From positions 220,001 to 282,000 of the forward strand of contig WPIO01000116.1 in assembly GCA_009760855.2 (NCBI GenBank): a stretch of DNA of 62,000 bases, written 5' to 3'. The notes under the pieces are model-generated. The model ran no database searches, was not told where the DNA came from, and worked only from the letters and a program-made list of their open reading frames with translations. Of the stretch, positions 20,991 to 32,760 are shown piece after piece. Position numbers and translations under genes: made by a program. Source of the DNA: Cristatella mucedo (taxonomy: Eukaryota > Bryozoa > Phylactolaemata > Cristatellidae). Position 1 is the stretch's first letter; each line of letters opens with the position of its first letter.

Positions 20991-22199
20991 ACCCTTTCAT
21001 TAACCACATCAAATCACCACAGTGGGATCAAGGCTTAGACCTCTGCCGGACCAAAGTTCGTTTCCAGGTCAGCTTAATCAACCGTGGCTTTCAGACCTTT
21101 CCTGTTAACCGTCCGAAGCAATCGACGATGCGATCTCTTGAGTGAGAAAAAGCACCATCGCTGACCGCTAACTAGGCAGAGTAGGCTGGCCTGTCAGACT
21201 GGCTTGTTACATACTGCTCACGCATCAATTATCCCAATCGATAAGACAGAAGCAAACTTTGGCAATAATTTGAGTGCTTCGAGCTCTTGGCTCACACCGA
21301 GCCTCTCAGCTGATGTGCAACACTACCTGAGAAGCAGCTACCCACCCACTGGTATCTCTCGCTCACGGAGGACCAAAATGCAAGTCTCAGTTGCACCTGC
21401 TCTCACGTGACTAGCGACTGGTGGTGGCCCCTGCTTGGTACATAACCTCAGCAGCAACAATTAAAGTCCGACGGCTTGGTGTTCAATCTCCCCCGAGACC
21501 CAATGGAGCCAGTACCGGCTAGTTCCGACATTGAGCGCTAGCTAGCTAGCTAGCTATCGCACGAAGCCGAGTGTGCAGCACAACAAAAGGAGTAGGCTGC
21601 ACGGTGTCACGTGGTGCACGGCGTTACAGTGGGCAGCAAAAAACCTGCAAGTGCAAAGGCAGCAGCAAGGGGGGGGGGTCAGAAGTGGGTAGCGGTGGGA
21701 GGAGAAGGCAGTTTACGACCGAATGAGGCGAACGGCAGCAGAGATGCTCCTCGGAGCTGCGAGCAGAGAGTGCAATGATGGCACACCACTGAGCCGGCTA
21801 AATGGGCCAACAGGACCGGACCGGTCAGTTGGCCATATACTCAGACATTGGTTGATAAGTGCTCTCGACGACCACTATAAGCAGAGACATGCAAACAGTT
21901 CCTCTCACCCGGGTCCGTAAGCTAGGCTGCTGAATTAGCTGCTCTTTTTATTACAAAGCCTTATTTAGTATTTTACTGGTACTCGTGATGGCATCACGTT
22001 AAGCAGAGCTCCATTCACATCGTATGCCATAGCTAGCTATCACGGTGAGCAACTGTATTAAGGCAAGGAGAGCACAAGCAGGGGAAGGGAATTAAATCAG
22101 AGTACAAGCAGGCAATCAATCGCGTGCACACACAAATGCACACACGAACACCTCTCCTCGTTTTCGGCTCATACACCGGCACGACCATACTGGCTATGC
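20991..22199. other. No gene recognised
   Basis: Contains (CTAG)n at 21537-21556 and a G run at 21670-21679. Otherwise nothing identifiable. Confidence 0.4.
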
Positions 22200-22330
22200 T
22201 GAGATGTAGCAAGCTTAATGGTTAGTAAGGTGCTCCCACTACACGATCCAGGTCGTGGTTGAGACCGGTAGTGGAGGAGTCCTTACTGGAAACTGCAAGC
22301 AAGAGTGATAGCCATTACGGCCCTTCTGCT
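22200..22330 (+). mobile_element. SINE-2-like, very diverged
   Basis: GCTTAATGGTTAGTAAGGTG (box A-like), TCGTGGTTGAGACCGGTAGT (box B remnant), AAACTGCAAGCAAGAGTGAT and AGCCATTACGGCCCTTCTGC parallel the SINE-2 body in order. Confidence 0.55.
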
Positions 22331-23045
22331 GGTACCAGCAGCTCAATGCCTGTGGACTCGATTGGCTGACGTACATTACACGTCGATTACATGTCACTCC
22401 CGAAAGAACTGGTATGGAAGACAACGATGTGCCATCTTGACACGAGATACACGTGCACCATTTTGCGGCATGACAGAGGGAAGGGTGGATTTTCTCACTT
22501 AAAATTAGCAGAGATATGAATGAGAGTGTAGAATAAGCTGACCTCTACTTTCTGTGGTGAGCGACACACTTGAGCAACGGTCTTTTGACCAGCGAGCCCT
22601 GTGGCCACGGCTCCACACCACCCTGTCGGTTGCAGGTTGCCTATCTAACTGGCAGCAAAAGCCAGTGGTCGGCAGCTGAGGTAGCCGAAGTCAATAGGAT
22701 CTCAGAGGCAAGCTATTGACACCGAAAATACGTCGGATCCACAGCACCTCATCCCAGGGGGGTCGGGTCATACACGGCCAGGCAAAAAAGACCTACACTG
22801 AAGCTGCGCAGATTAGTCTACGGTGTAACCCTCAAAGTGCCAGCTATCTTGACTCCAGCCTTAAGGTCATGGTCGGTGCCCAAATCGGAGATGAAGCTAA
22901 GAATTGATTATAATAAAAATGATAACGCAACAATTGCATAGAACCCTAAGAAATCTATCTCTATCCAGGTTATTTACAAATGTGGAAAAGAAGGCTCATC
23001 AAGTGAAGGGAAAGTAATAGTAATATTAGTAAGTAATAACCTTAC
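22331..23045. other. No gene recognised
   Basis: 22920-23000 holds a decayed LINE-A tail on the minus strand (GAACCCTAAGAAATCTATCT). Otherwise nothing seen. Confidence 0.4.
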
Positions 23046-24595
23046 TAATTAATATTAATAATAACAATATATTTGCTATAGCAACCCCAGAGAACTCGAT
23101 CTCTTTCTAGGCACTTTACATTTGCTGCAAAGGAAGCATGATCGAATAGTTAGTGGTAGCATGCTCAATAACAAGAATAACACGGTTTAGAGTGACATGT
23201 ACACGGTCATTATGCAAGTATCACAGCTCGACTCACAGGGACCCACTAAATGGCATGATAAATAGATGTGTTTTTTATTTCTTTTTAAATGCGGTCATGT
23301 CAGGATATGTCATGCCGCTAGTCGGGAGTGAGTTCCAGGCTTTGGGATCATAAGAACTAAAGGCACGGCCTCCATATTTCCGGTTCGTTCGAGGAATAAG
23401 TAAATGATTACATTCCGAAAAGCAGAGTTATGATGCTTAGCCTCGTGGGGGAGTAGATCTGATAGGTAGGCTGGAACCAAAGAATGAAGGGACCTAAAGT
23501 GAGCAAAAAACCAATAACTAAAAGTGAGTGGAAAAACCAACCTTGTAGTCGATGCGCTACTTGACTAGGAGCCAGTGCAGAACGGCAAGAAGTAGTGTGG
23601 TGTGGCAACTGTGTTGCTCACGTCACACAAGCCTAGCTGCAGAGCTTTGCACTAGCTGTATGCACCTGATTGCATTGGCCGGTAGACCAGCAAGCAGTGA
23701 GTTCAGAAGTCAAGAAGCGATGTCACAAATGCATGGACCGGTTTAGATGTGGTATCCCTGCCTATACAAGCCCAAACTTAAGCAATGTTATGTAGCTGAA
23801 AGTAGACCGAAACTTGACTTTGAAGCTGATATGATCGTCTAATAAAAGGTCACTTTGGAACACGACATGTAGATTCCGTGCAGATTCAACAGGAGATAAG
23901 CTGGGCAGGCGGATTGCAAGCATTAACCTTTCCAGTTTCTGAATCACACTTGGTTTGCCAATAAATAGTAAGTTAGTTTTATCATCCTTCAATTTAGGAA
24001 AATGTGCTGCCATCCGTGTGAGGATGTCATTATTACATGCAGCAAGGAGGTTAAGAGAATTCGAGGTGCTCGAAGGCTGGGAGGGATCAAAGCAAAGGTA
24101 CAACGGAGTGTCATATGCATAGAAGTGAAAGCCTAGATTGTGCTTGGCCGTCACATCGACGAGAGGAAGAGTATAAACAGTGAAAATAATATATTTCGAC
24201 TAAAGGGAGAGTATAAACCGTGAAAAGAACAGGACCAAGCACGGAGCCCTGAGGTACCCTATATTTCAGAAGTTCCTCGGATGATTTTTGTCCATTCACA
24301 GTCTCCCACTGAGACAGGAATTGAACCACTGCAATGCAGTGCTAGTGATGCCCAGGTGAGATAAGAGGTGCTCAAGAAGGACTTGGATAGTATCAAAAGC
24401 TGCCGCAAGATCAAGCAAAACAAGCAGAGAGACTCTACCAAACTCTGCATTGCTAAGTAGGTCGTTATACATTCGAAGCAATGCCGACTCAATGGAGTGA
24501 TTAGCTCTTAAACCAGACTGGAATATACTAGCAAGGTTTGATAAAGTAATCATCACAAGTGAATCATCTAATTCCAAAAAATACTCCACTAGTAG
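23046..24595 (-). mobile_element. LINE-A, about 1.5 kb, RT to 3' tail
   Basis: From right to left: SGLRANHSIESALLRMYNDL, SLLVLLDLAAAFDTI (RT motif A region), [29 protein letters not shown] (the YADD active site reads YAYD here, so it is mutated), KLKDDKTNLLFIGKP, then the C-terminal domain, 3' UTR and TAATAATAA. 5'-truncated with several frame breaks. It lies in GOPC intron 1 in the same orientation as the gene. Confidence 0.92.
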
Positions 24596-24679
24596 CTTTA
24601 CTATTAGTATTATTATTGCAGGTGGAGGCTAGCGGCTGCACACGACTGAGATCTGACAAAAGCGTTGCATCGATGTGAT

Positions 24680-26110
24680 GTCTGCTGCCACGGCTTACTT
24701 CATTCCTGACGGCCGGCAAGGGATTGGCAGTGCAGCCTGCACGAAAGGCGGGAGACAGGCGATCGTGCCCACGCCGGCAGCAAGCTGGCAGTCAGCCGAG
24801 GAGCACGGGAAAGATGCGCCCTCCCAGCTGACGAGCACCCGGCAGCCATCACCCAGCTGCATGTGGAAACCATCGCAAGGCCGGAGACAAAAATTATCCG
24901 GGTGTGCCTGCAGCTTCCTCCGAATCCCCACTCCCGTGAGGTGGATGGGACATGCAGTGAACGCTGACGAACGGCCGAAGCCGCTCCTTGGCAGACGGCA
25001 TCGTCGTCGTCGTCTTTGTTGTGCTGGCAACGCGAGCGTCACCAGGCGCTGTTTGACCGCCGCCTGGCGGCGGTGGCGTCGGCGGCACTTACCTCCAGCT
25101 TGGCGTTGTTGTGGAAAATGGTCTGAGCCTTGTGGCTGAGCTGGGCGAAGGCAGAGCTGAGCGTGCCCATTTTCTCGCGGGCCTGCTCCAGCAGCTCGTC
25201 CTCGTCGTCCAACTGCCCCAGAAGCAAGTCCAGATCGGTGAACGACTTGTCGAACTCCTGCTCGAGCCGGTCGAGCCAGCGTAGAGCCCACACCGTCGTG
25301 GCCATGGCCCAGCACCACCGATGCAAGCAGCGGCCGGCTTCCGCATGCGGCTCGCTGTGCAGAGCCGCCCAATGCCGAGAATATCCGGTATGGGTCAGGC
25401 CTCGGGGGGAGTGGCTGGATAGGGTAGAGAGCAGGCAGCTAGCCGCCCGCCGGAACGGGCGAAACTGTTGCCGTTCGGTGCGCGACGGTGCTTGTCGATG
25501 GTGTCGTATTGCTGTGGCTACGGAGGCGGCAGCTTTCGTCGAGTCGCCTTGGGGCTTACGTCCGCGCTTGTGCCCCGTGAGACTCCACTAGATCTGAGGC
25601 ACAGTACTGAGACAACTCAATTGTCGGCGCGAAAAGGCCGGCCGGCTGGCGCCTGCTGCTGCTCCCGGCGCAGCCGCGGGGAGCGAACAGCGGGCTGCAT
25701 GACTGTGACACAGTCGCTACTAGATTCGACGGATGAGCATCGAGACACCAGTTACAGCGATCACGAGTTGCCTCGCTTCGTCTGGAGAGCCGGCCTGGCT
25801 TCACGGCCCACAATAAACACCAACACGACACGGCCGCACGACACATAGAGTCGCTGCCGCTGCTCCATCCCTCACTAATAGATCGGCTTTGCGCGTTCGG
25901 GGAGCTACCTCCGACTGAGCTCATCCGGTTGCGACAGGTTGCCGAGGGACCCCAGGGCACCCACTGGGCTCGAGAGCTGCCCGCAAATGCCCCACACTGT
26001 TCTTGGAATGAGAGCCTTCAGGCCGCCGGTCAGCCGGTCTTGGCCACGCCGGAGCCGGCGGTAGATCGGCCAGGTGACGAGCCAGCTCAGAAATGCCTAA
26101 AATAGCGAGC
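24680..26110 (-). promoter_or_regulatory. GOPC: CpG-rich island over GOPC exon 1 and its 5' flank
   Basis: Unlike its surroundings, this stretch is visibly GC- and CpG-rich on both sides of GOPC exon 1, as expected for a broadly expressed promoter. It contains long overlapping open frames (for example 24695-25372 on the minus strand), which are composition artefacts. LINE-A sequence stops just left of it (24,595) and resumes at 26,340, so the island is the longest transposon-free stretch in the first half of the window. No TATA box is evident upstream of the start codon. A transcription start cannot be fixed from sequence alone. Confidence 0.6.
25093..25305 (-). CDS. GOPC: GOPC exon 1 (start exon, coiled-coil N-terminus)
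   Basis: GOPC is a Golgi/trans-Golgi adaptor with a coiled coil and one PDZ domain that controls trafficking of membrane proteins. This exon gives 71 codons from an ATG in a GGGCCATGG context. It contains LRWLDRLEQEFDKSF and DLDLLLGQ, then a stretch around SAFAQLSHKAQ, which line up with the conserved GOPC N-terminus (vertebrate FRWLEVLEKEFDKAF, VDLLLGE, CFAQLCHKAQ, recalled). It ends AAG CTG GAG before a strong GTAAGT donor, in phase 0, at the same place where the conserved protein reads KLE. The upstream frame is open but has no ATG before an island-like leader. The next exon is about 7 kb downstream on the minus strand. Longer overlapping frames here are shadows of the GC-rich island. Confidence 0.9.
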
Positions 26111-26339
26111 AGCTTAGCCACAGATAAACGGTCAGTTGTCGGTTGAGGTCAACACGTTGGTCCCCCCAGCCGTTTGGGGCCTAAAGATGCCCGGCTCGTT
26201 GGGGGGTCACTGACCGGGTGCGTAGCAATCGGGCCGCCTTGTGAAACTGCTGCTGAGTTTGGAGCCGCTCGTCACATTCGGTGATTGGCTTCACCGCCTT
26301 ACGTTACGCTCTCTTCGAAACTTTTCAGCTACACGGCTA

Positions 26340-26530
26340 TATATAATAATAATAATGCACTTGATAAAGCGCCCTCAGAGAACTCAATCTCTTTCTAGGC
26401 GCTTCACATTTGCTGCAAAGGGAAGCGCGATTGAATGGTGAGTAATATCATGCTTGATAAACATGAATAAAATGGTTAGGGTGACTTGCACAGGGTCAGC
26501 ATGCAAATGTGGCTAGTGGCTAGCCAGTTG
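26340..26530 (-). mobile_element. LINE-A 3' end
   Basis: TAATAATAATAATGCACTTG, AAAGCGCCCTCAGAGAACTC, AATCTCTTTCTAGGCGC and the 3' UTR to GCATGCAAATGTGGCTAGTG. Confidence 0.88.
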
Positions 26531-26789
26531 TATATGCACGGCACGTCAGCCCAGCGAAGCCTCAGCGAATTGCCTTGATCGAGTGTGCCGGCGAATCGTC
26601 CTTTGCTAGCTAGTGCTTGCTAATACTGAGATGCAGCGCACGTCATTGCCAATCAACTGCCGTTCTTTCTTTCCGGCATGTGAGTAGCGCCGAGGCAGAG
26701 ATGTAGTTCTCTCAGACTGCCATAACAAGGTGCTGTTACTACTGTCTCAGGAAAGAATGGCGTGTCTCGGGGATCATTTTGTCCCAGGA

Positions 26790-27960
26790 ATTCGTTCAGC
26801 CTCCACTTTTTTCCACAGTTTGCACTCTCCCTCTAGCACAGTGGCGGCTTTCACTTTTACGCCGACGACACACCACTTTGCCTGAGCTTTTACCCTTCCC
26901 TGCATTCCAGCCACACAAACAGTACGCAGCATTGCAAACATTTGAGCTTGATCGGGTAAGGGCACCGTGGCCAAGCTAGCCCGTGCATCCATAGCATCTC
27001 GATCAGACTTCTGTAACTCACTGCTTCTAGGTCTTCCTGCCTGAGCCATATGACGCTCACAGCTGGTGCGAAACTCAGCAGCAGCTAGAGTTGTTTATCG
27101 CTACTGTGCCGAACTGTTCGTTCCCCGATCGGCATTGGCTGCCTATCGAGCAGCATGTCGACTGCAAGATCGCTGCGGGTGCTTCCATTCCCTCGCTTCG
27201 GCCTACCTATCAAGACGTGCTTCACGTCGGCTGTCCCGTACCTGCACGTGCTCTTGTAGCTCTCGTCGTTCGGTTTCGCCTCTGGTGCGCTTTACGTACG
27301 TTCGAGACCACAGCTTTAGTTGAGCGGTTCTCAACCTGTGGGTCGCGACCCCTTTGCGGGTCGAACTACCCTTTCGCAGGGGTCGCCTAAGACCATTGGA
27401 AAACACGCCTCATTTCTGATGGTCTGAGGAACCGAGACCTCAAGCTCCTCTATCCTTTTCCAAACAGGTCCACCCACATGCAGGTACGTCCACATACGGG
27501 TACCCGGCGCGAGGACGTTGAAAACCCGGCGAGAGTTTTGGCCGGGTTACATAAGTAGGGAGGCAAAGGTATGAATATCAATCGGCTGGATTATAGCTAA
27601 TAATGTTAGCAGTTCCTTGCGGTAATTATGAGGAACCATTTATCCTAATCTGTGGCTGTTTGCCCACTTGCTATTTAATAAGCGGAGCCGTATCAAATAT
27701 TCACATAACGATTCATAGTAGCAAAGTTACAGTTATGAAGTAGCAACGAAAATATTTTTATGATTGGGGTCGCCACAACAGGAAGAACTGTATTAAAAGG
27801 TTGTGGCATTCGGAATATTGAGAACCACTGCTTTAGTTGGTAAGCCTTTAAAGCCTGGAACTTATTGCCTAAATGACATCGTGCCATCTCGTAGTTTCGC
27901 GGATTTCAAAGTGAAGATAAAAACCTACCTATTGATCACAGCTTTTGCTTCGAATGAGCC
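26790..27960 (+). mobile_element. Diverged LINE C-terminal region, interrupted by a hAT element
   Basis: Left part codes ASIASRSDFCNSLLLGLPA and AARVVYRYCAELF ... HWLPIEQHVDCKIAAG, like LINE-A. After the hAT insertion (27322-27830) the homology resumes with KPLKPGTYCL and DFKVKIKTYLLITAF. It has diverged further than most LINE-A copies. Confidence 0.65.
27322..27830 (+). mobile_element. Non-autonomous hAT element, SPIN/URR-like ends, perfect 8-bp TSD
   Basis: Flanked by CTTTAGTT at 27314-27321 and 27831-27838, an exact 8-bp direct repeat as hAT transposition produces. Ends are GAGCGGTTCTCAACC and the complement CAGTGGTTCTCAATA. Left internal sequence CTGTGGGTCGCGACCCCTTT and right internal sequence around AGTTATGAAGTAGCAACGAA and GGGGTCGCCACAACAGG match, from memory, the hAT MITE group that includes SPIN and rodent URR elements. 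About 260 bp in the middle is not part of the short MITE as I remember it. No transposase. Confidence 0.88.
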
Positions 27961-28029
27961 ACAAACACTATGTGAGTATTACGCAGGTGAGTTTTGTACA
28001 GCGAACTCACAGCCTAAGCGGCTTTGAAT

Positions 28030-28610
28030 ACGCATTCGGTAGTCAACAGACTTCGCCACAGTGTAAGGCGGCTCGTTATCTTAGATAGGGATCAAACGTG
28101 ATGGCTAGCCGTAGAAGCAGTCTTCTGAATGAAGCTTTTAAAATGTAGGCAGCTGTCGAAAACAACACCTACATTTCGAGCATGTGGTGATAGTCGCACA
28201 GCAGCATCACCTAGTAGAAGAGCAAAGCCTTTTAATTCAGCCGCACGCTTAACGTGTCCTGTGAGCAGCAGTTTGATTCTATAGTAATTTAGTTTCAAAT
28301 AACTTTCCGACACCCAGGATCGAATGTCGACAAGGAAAACATTCAGTTTGTCAGTTGCTGCAGCAGATTTCATAGGTTTGATTGACAAATACAGATGAGT
28401 ATGTCAGCATAAAAGTGATATCCTATTCCATGGGCCTTAATCCCTTTTCCCAGAGGCTGAGTATAAATGGAGAACAGCAAGGGGCCGAGTACGGACCCTT
28501 GGGGGACTCTACAGGTGACCCGTCTCGTGTGTGAGACCTGACCCCTACATGACACGTAGTTTTTCACATACTGATAATGCGAGGTAGCTTGCATTGCACT
28601 CGAAGAGAGC
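28030..28610 (-). mobile_element. LINE-B RT region
   Basis: Minus strand codes [26 protein letters not shown], then KSAAATDKLNVFLVDIRSW, KLLLTGHVKRAAELKGF and SPHARNVGVVFDS. A frame break follows YAD, so it is inactive. The left end joins a second LINE-B piece at 28,020-28,080. Confidence 0.85.
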
Positions 28611-28674
28611 CAAGTCTATGCGCTGGTGGTTTACAACTCGCTGCAAAAAGAATCCGAGAGTTAATGCCACTAGT

Positions 28675-28812
28675 TAAATTTAAATTAAATTTGAATTAAA
28701 TTTGAATTAAATTTGAATTAAATTAAATTTAAATTAAATTAAACTAAACTAAACTAAATAAATAAATTTATATTTAAAATTTAATTTATTTTAAATTTAA
28801 ATTTAAATTGCC
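28675..28812. repeat. AAATT-rich low-complexity tract
   Basis: Repeats of TTAAATTTGAATTAAATT and AAACTAAACTAAACTAAAT over about 135 bp. Confidence 0.9.
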
Positions 28813-28889
28813 ATGAGTTAAAGCCAAGAGAAATGCCATTCGCGGTACCCTTACTCACCGCTCGCCGGGCGTCTGCAGGTATGCAATAA

Positions 28890-29960
28890 GACACTAACGT
28901 TTATTCCAAAACTCTGTAGCTAGGCTCGTCTGTCGTGAACGTCGTATTACCCTACATCGCGCTAGTTTTTGTGCTGCGACCTCCACAATTAAGCTCCCAA
29001 TTAAGCAGCAGATTGACTTCAAGCTTTTGTCACACTCACGTTTAGGTCTCTTCATTCTCTCGCTTCAGCCTACCTATGAGAACTATTTCCCAATCGTGCT
29101 AGGCACCTGACCTTTCGCTCAGACTCTCGTCTGTCGTCGAGCTACGTCTCGAAAGCACCCACGCGCTCTTTGAAGACCGCGAGTTTCAATTGTACGCTCG
29201 TACAGCCTGGACCTCTCCCGACGGATGTCACGATATCCCTGACTTGACGGCATTTAAAAAGTAGCTTACAACGCACTTGTTCCAAATGTTTTATTGCTAT
29301 TATTATTATTATTCCTCACAGTATTTGACGGTGACGGTACCGGCCTTGTTCCTGCTCTGAGATCTGTGGCGACGACAAAACCAACCTTGTAGTTATTAGA
29401 AGAGCGTATGTTACCCAAAAGTTTTTAAGACACAACTCTCAAGATCAGTTAAGCTAGCATCGCTCTCGTTACGCCAGCCAGTAATCTAGCCGTGATATTC
29501 CAATACGACTTATCATCAGGTCCGTGCGTTTCACGTACTGCCAAGTCATTCTAATTTCAGCCCCGTCAAAATCAGGACTGCTTAGGCACTATTACGACAG
29601 CCAAACGAGTTCATGCATTCATGACATTGTGTCCAGATTATTGCCACAAGCTCCATTAAGGATTCCTGTCATGCACCTTTAATCGTCTTGGTGCAAAACT
29701 CAGTGGCTCGTCATGTCTGTCATCAATGGCGTCGCTACCACTTCCTACCACTTCCATCTGAGCTTCACTGGCTCCATGCAAAATGCTGAATGAAATTTAA
29801 GATTGTCTCGCCCGCGTACAATTCGTTACAGTCGCTAGCGCCAGCTTAACTGTCCTTGACCTCATTGCTCCTCCAGTCACGTGCTCTCACACCGCACACT
29901 CCATAGCATCCTGTCATGTCACCATCCATCTCAGTACATTGAAACATCTCGATAAACGGG
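28890..29960 (+). mobile_element. Two diverged LINE-A-like fragments
   Basis: 28,905-29,310 matches the C-terminal region (ACTCTGTAGCTAGGCTCGTC, CAGATTGACTTCAAGCTTTT) and ends in ATTATTATTATT. 29,345-29,900 matches RT thumb onwards (GACAAAACCAACCTTGTAGT, then GTTCATGCATTCATGACA, TGCAAAACTCAGTGGCTCG). Confidence 0.65.
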
Positions 29961-30055
29961 CCATCGGCTCGTAAGCATTGAATGCGTATCTGGAAGTCAT
30001 TTCGGTGCTTTGCGAGAGTACTTACGCATGATTCAGATTCAGTCTACCTTTACGT

Positions 30056-31135
30056 TACAGTGATCTCCCGTTTAAGTGTGCAACTTGAACCTCGAAGTTT
30101 GTGCCTACTTAGCCGGTAGGTGCACACTTTTTCGTATGCCGCTCACTTTCCGGAGCGCTTGCCTCTACCGGGCAGCACGGTGTGTATTGTGACTCGAACG
30201 CGAGATTTGACGGATTCATTCAACATATGTGTGCTGTTTGTTATTGACATGCCTCACGTTTCCCTGTTTTCACTTTTCGTTTGTCCTTTGATTTACCTGT
30301 CTCGTTCCTTAAACCTGTTCCATTCTTTACAGCTTCAAATTTGCTACGATGTCCAAGAAAGCAAACGGCCAGCGCCTCAACGAGTTTCAACGCTGCAAAA
30401 TCATCTCGAAGCGAAGCAAAGCGTCTGCTCCCAGTAAGAGGGCCATAGCACGGGAGTACGACGCTAGTGAAGGCACCATCCAAAAGATTTGGGAGAACCG
30501 TGAAGCGATCCACGAACGATCTGCCCTGATGACTGAAGAGGCTAAGGAGAAGACTTTTTGAGCCTCAGTTGAACGATTCAGGGAGCTTGAGGATAGGCTT
30601 TTTGTCTGTATTGACGGCATGCGTCGTGCCAGCCCTCCTGTACCATCGTCCCTCGCCATTGCCAATAATAGTAATGATAATAATAATGCACTTGATAAAG
30701 CGCCCTCAGTGAACTCAATCTTTTTCTAGGCGCTTTACATTTGCTGCAAAGGGAAACGCGATTGAACGGTGAGTAATGTCATGCTGATAAACAACATGAA
30801 TAACATAGTTAGGGGTGACATGCACAGGGTCAGCATGCAAATGTGGTTAGTGGCAGCATGCAAAGCTAAAAGCATTGCTTCCTGCCTCTCGGTTCCGGAA
30901 TAAGATTTTAAGGGATTTTATCATTGGTTGATTCAGATTTCAGATTCAAGTTGATTCAGAGTTCGGCGTGGATTGCAGAAGATTCTCCCTCACGGAAGGG
31001 GAGCAGAAGTCAACAAGAACGATCCGGAATTGTTAGCAGCTTTAGAAAACCTATTCGCGATTATAGCGAAATATAACCCTGAAAATGCCTACAGCATGGA
31101 TGAGACCAGTTTCTTTTTTTATTGTTTCCAGCATA
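30056..31135 (+). pseudogene. Tigger/CENP-B-like transposase, broken
   Basis: The left end resembles a terminal repeat (TACAGTGATCTCCCGTTTAA). From 30349 an open frame gives a CENP-B-type N-terminal helix-turn-helix (SKRAIAREYDASEGTIQKIW), then an in-frame TGA, then RFRELEDRLFV. A LINE-A tail interrupts at 30664-30868. Homology resumes with another in-frame stop and HGRGAEVNKNDPELLAALEN and YSMDETSFFF, where the Asp of MDET is the first catalytic Asp of the DDE domain. It is cut off just after this by element X array 1, so the other catalytic residues are missing. Inactive. Confidence 0.85.
30664..30868 (-). mobile_element. LINE-A 3' end nested in the Tigger pseudogene
   Basis: ATAATAATAATGCACTTGAT, AAAGCGCCCTCAGTGAACTC and AGGCGCTTTACATTTGC, then 3' UTR to GTGGCAGCATGC. 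Transposase homology flanks it on both sides, so it is the younger event. Confidence 0.9.
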
Positions 31136-32760
31136 TAAAAATTGTTTCCTTCCGCGAACTCTGGCAATGCTCAGCAATCGCCTGAAATGACCTAGGCGAA
31201 TACCGCAATCCACTATAATCCACTGCAAATCATCCTCAGATCACCAACGCATAGGTCTAATTTATATTGAATATAAGAGTAGACTCAGTTAAAAGTGCAC
31301 CTCCAAAATTTCACTCTATTATGCATACGCGTTCTCATGCAATGCATTTCAATCAACTGCAATGGCTCTGTTCCATACCAAAATCCACCCAAATCCGCTG
31401 CAATCCGCCGAATTGTGCCGCTAAGCGACCAGGACGCGTACACTGGAAGCTCAAATTATAATTTCTCGCTGCTCTCCTCTTTGGTTATTGTGTAATCGCA
31501 CAATTTCACTAAAACTGCCTCAACCATTCTGCAGCAATGCACTGCAATCGAGTGCAACGACCCGGACCAAAACTGCCAATGCAAAATACCCCGAAATCAG
31601 TTTCTCGATGCCCCATCTTTAAATACATAATAAAAAACACACTGCTTGAAGTACAAACACATCATTTTAGCCAATTGCGCTCTTAGAATTTTGGGCAATG
31701 CACAGCAATCTACGGCAACGGGTCTTCTCGAAGCACCAAAGCACTGCAATCCGTGGCAGATCGTTCACAAATTTGCTAAGCGAAGCTCCAATTGTTATTG
31801 CATTTACCATCTCATTTCACTAAAAGTGAAACCGTAGAATTTTCAACCAATTTCGCACGTTATTGTAACAATGAAAGGAAATCGAGAGCAATGGCAGGGG
31901 CCAATACCACAATCCGTTGCAAATCGACGAGAAGTCGGCTGCACCAAGTTTCAATTCTCGTTCAGTGTTACATATCACAGCACGGCGCACAAATAATTTC
32001 AAGCCACTCTGTGCGTTTAATCCTGGGAGACGCAGAGCAATCGGCGGAAATGGCCAGGGAAAATACGGCAATTCGTTATGACCCATCTCAAATCGCCGGA
32101 AAGTGGCTTGGCCCAGCTCGAATTGTTCTTACTAGTCACAGCTCAGTGCTTGAAGTGTAATCGCATGCTTTCAGCCAATTGCGAACGCACAATCATGAGC
32201 AAAGAATGGCAATCGGCAGCATTGGCCCGGCAAATACCCCAAACCCGTGGTCAATCGACGAGAAATTGGCAGCACAAAGCTCCAAATGTCAGTATAGAAA
32301 ACATTTCGCTGCGTCCAAAGTAAAACCAAGGCGTTTTCAAGCTGTTTTGCTCGTGAGCTGTAGGCAATGCACGGCAATCGACAGCGATTGTCGGAGCGAA
32401 TATCGCAATCCGTGAAAAATCGACAAGATAGGCTGCGTGAAACAGCTACTCTTATTTCGCGTAAGGTCTTATTGTACGTACACATAATTTGCAGCCGTTC
32501 TGCACCTTCAATCAATGGCAATGCATAGCAATCGACGGCAATACCCCGGGAAAATACATACATTTATAATGGTCCGTTAAAAATAGACCGACAGCTGCTC
32601 AGAGATTCTTCAATTAGACTTTCGCTTTACATCGAGCTGTATTAAATTGCAACCACATCCTTTCAAACAATTAAAAACTTACAATAGGAGGCAATGTGCG
32701 GCAGTCAACAGCAATGGGCCCCGCGTCCACCGCAGTTTGTTTCAGATTGACTAGAGATTA
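31135..32760 (+). repeat. Element X partial copy: array 1 of about 170-bp CCAAT-rich units
   Basis: Anchors of the type GCAATGCACGGCAATCGACG occur near 31163, 31338, 31533, 31694, 31867, 32026, 32198, 32362, 32518 and 32690, a mean step of about 170 bp. Each unit continues with forms of GGCCCGGGCCAATACCGCAA, TGCAAATCGACGAGAA and CGAAGCTCCAATT. Unit order matches arrays 2 and 3. The left edge abuts the Tigger relic. No coding frame. Confidence 0.85.

Noticed and set aside
24695-25372. 225-codon open frame on the minus strand over GOPC exon 1
   Set aside because: Wrong frame relative to the recognised GOPC sequence; it exists because the GC-rich island has few stop codons.
31135-32760. Possible CRISPR-like array
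   Set aside because: Units of about 170 bp are diverged throughout, with no short identical repeats or unique spacers, and the genome is animal.
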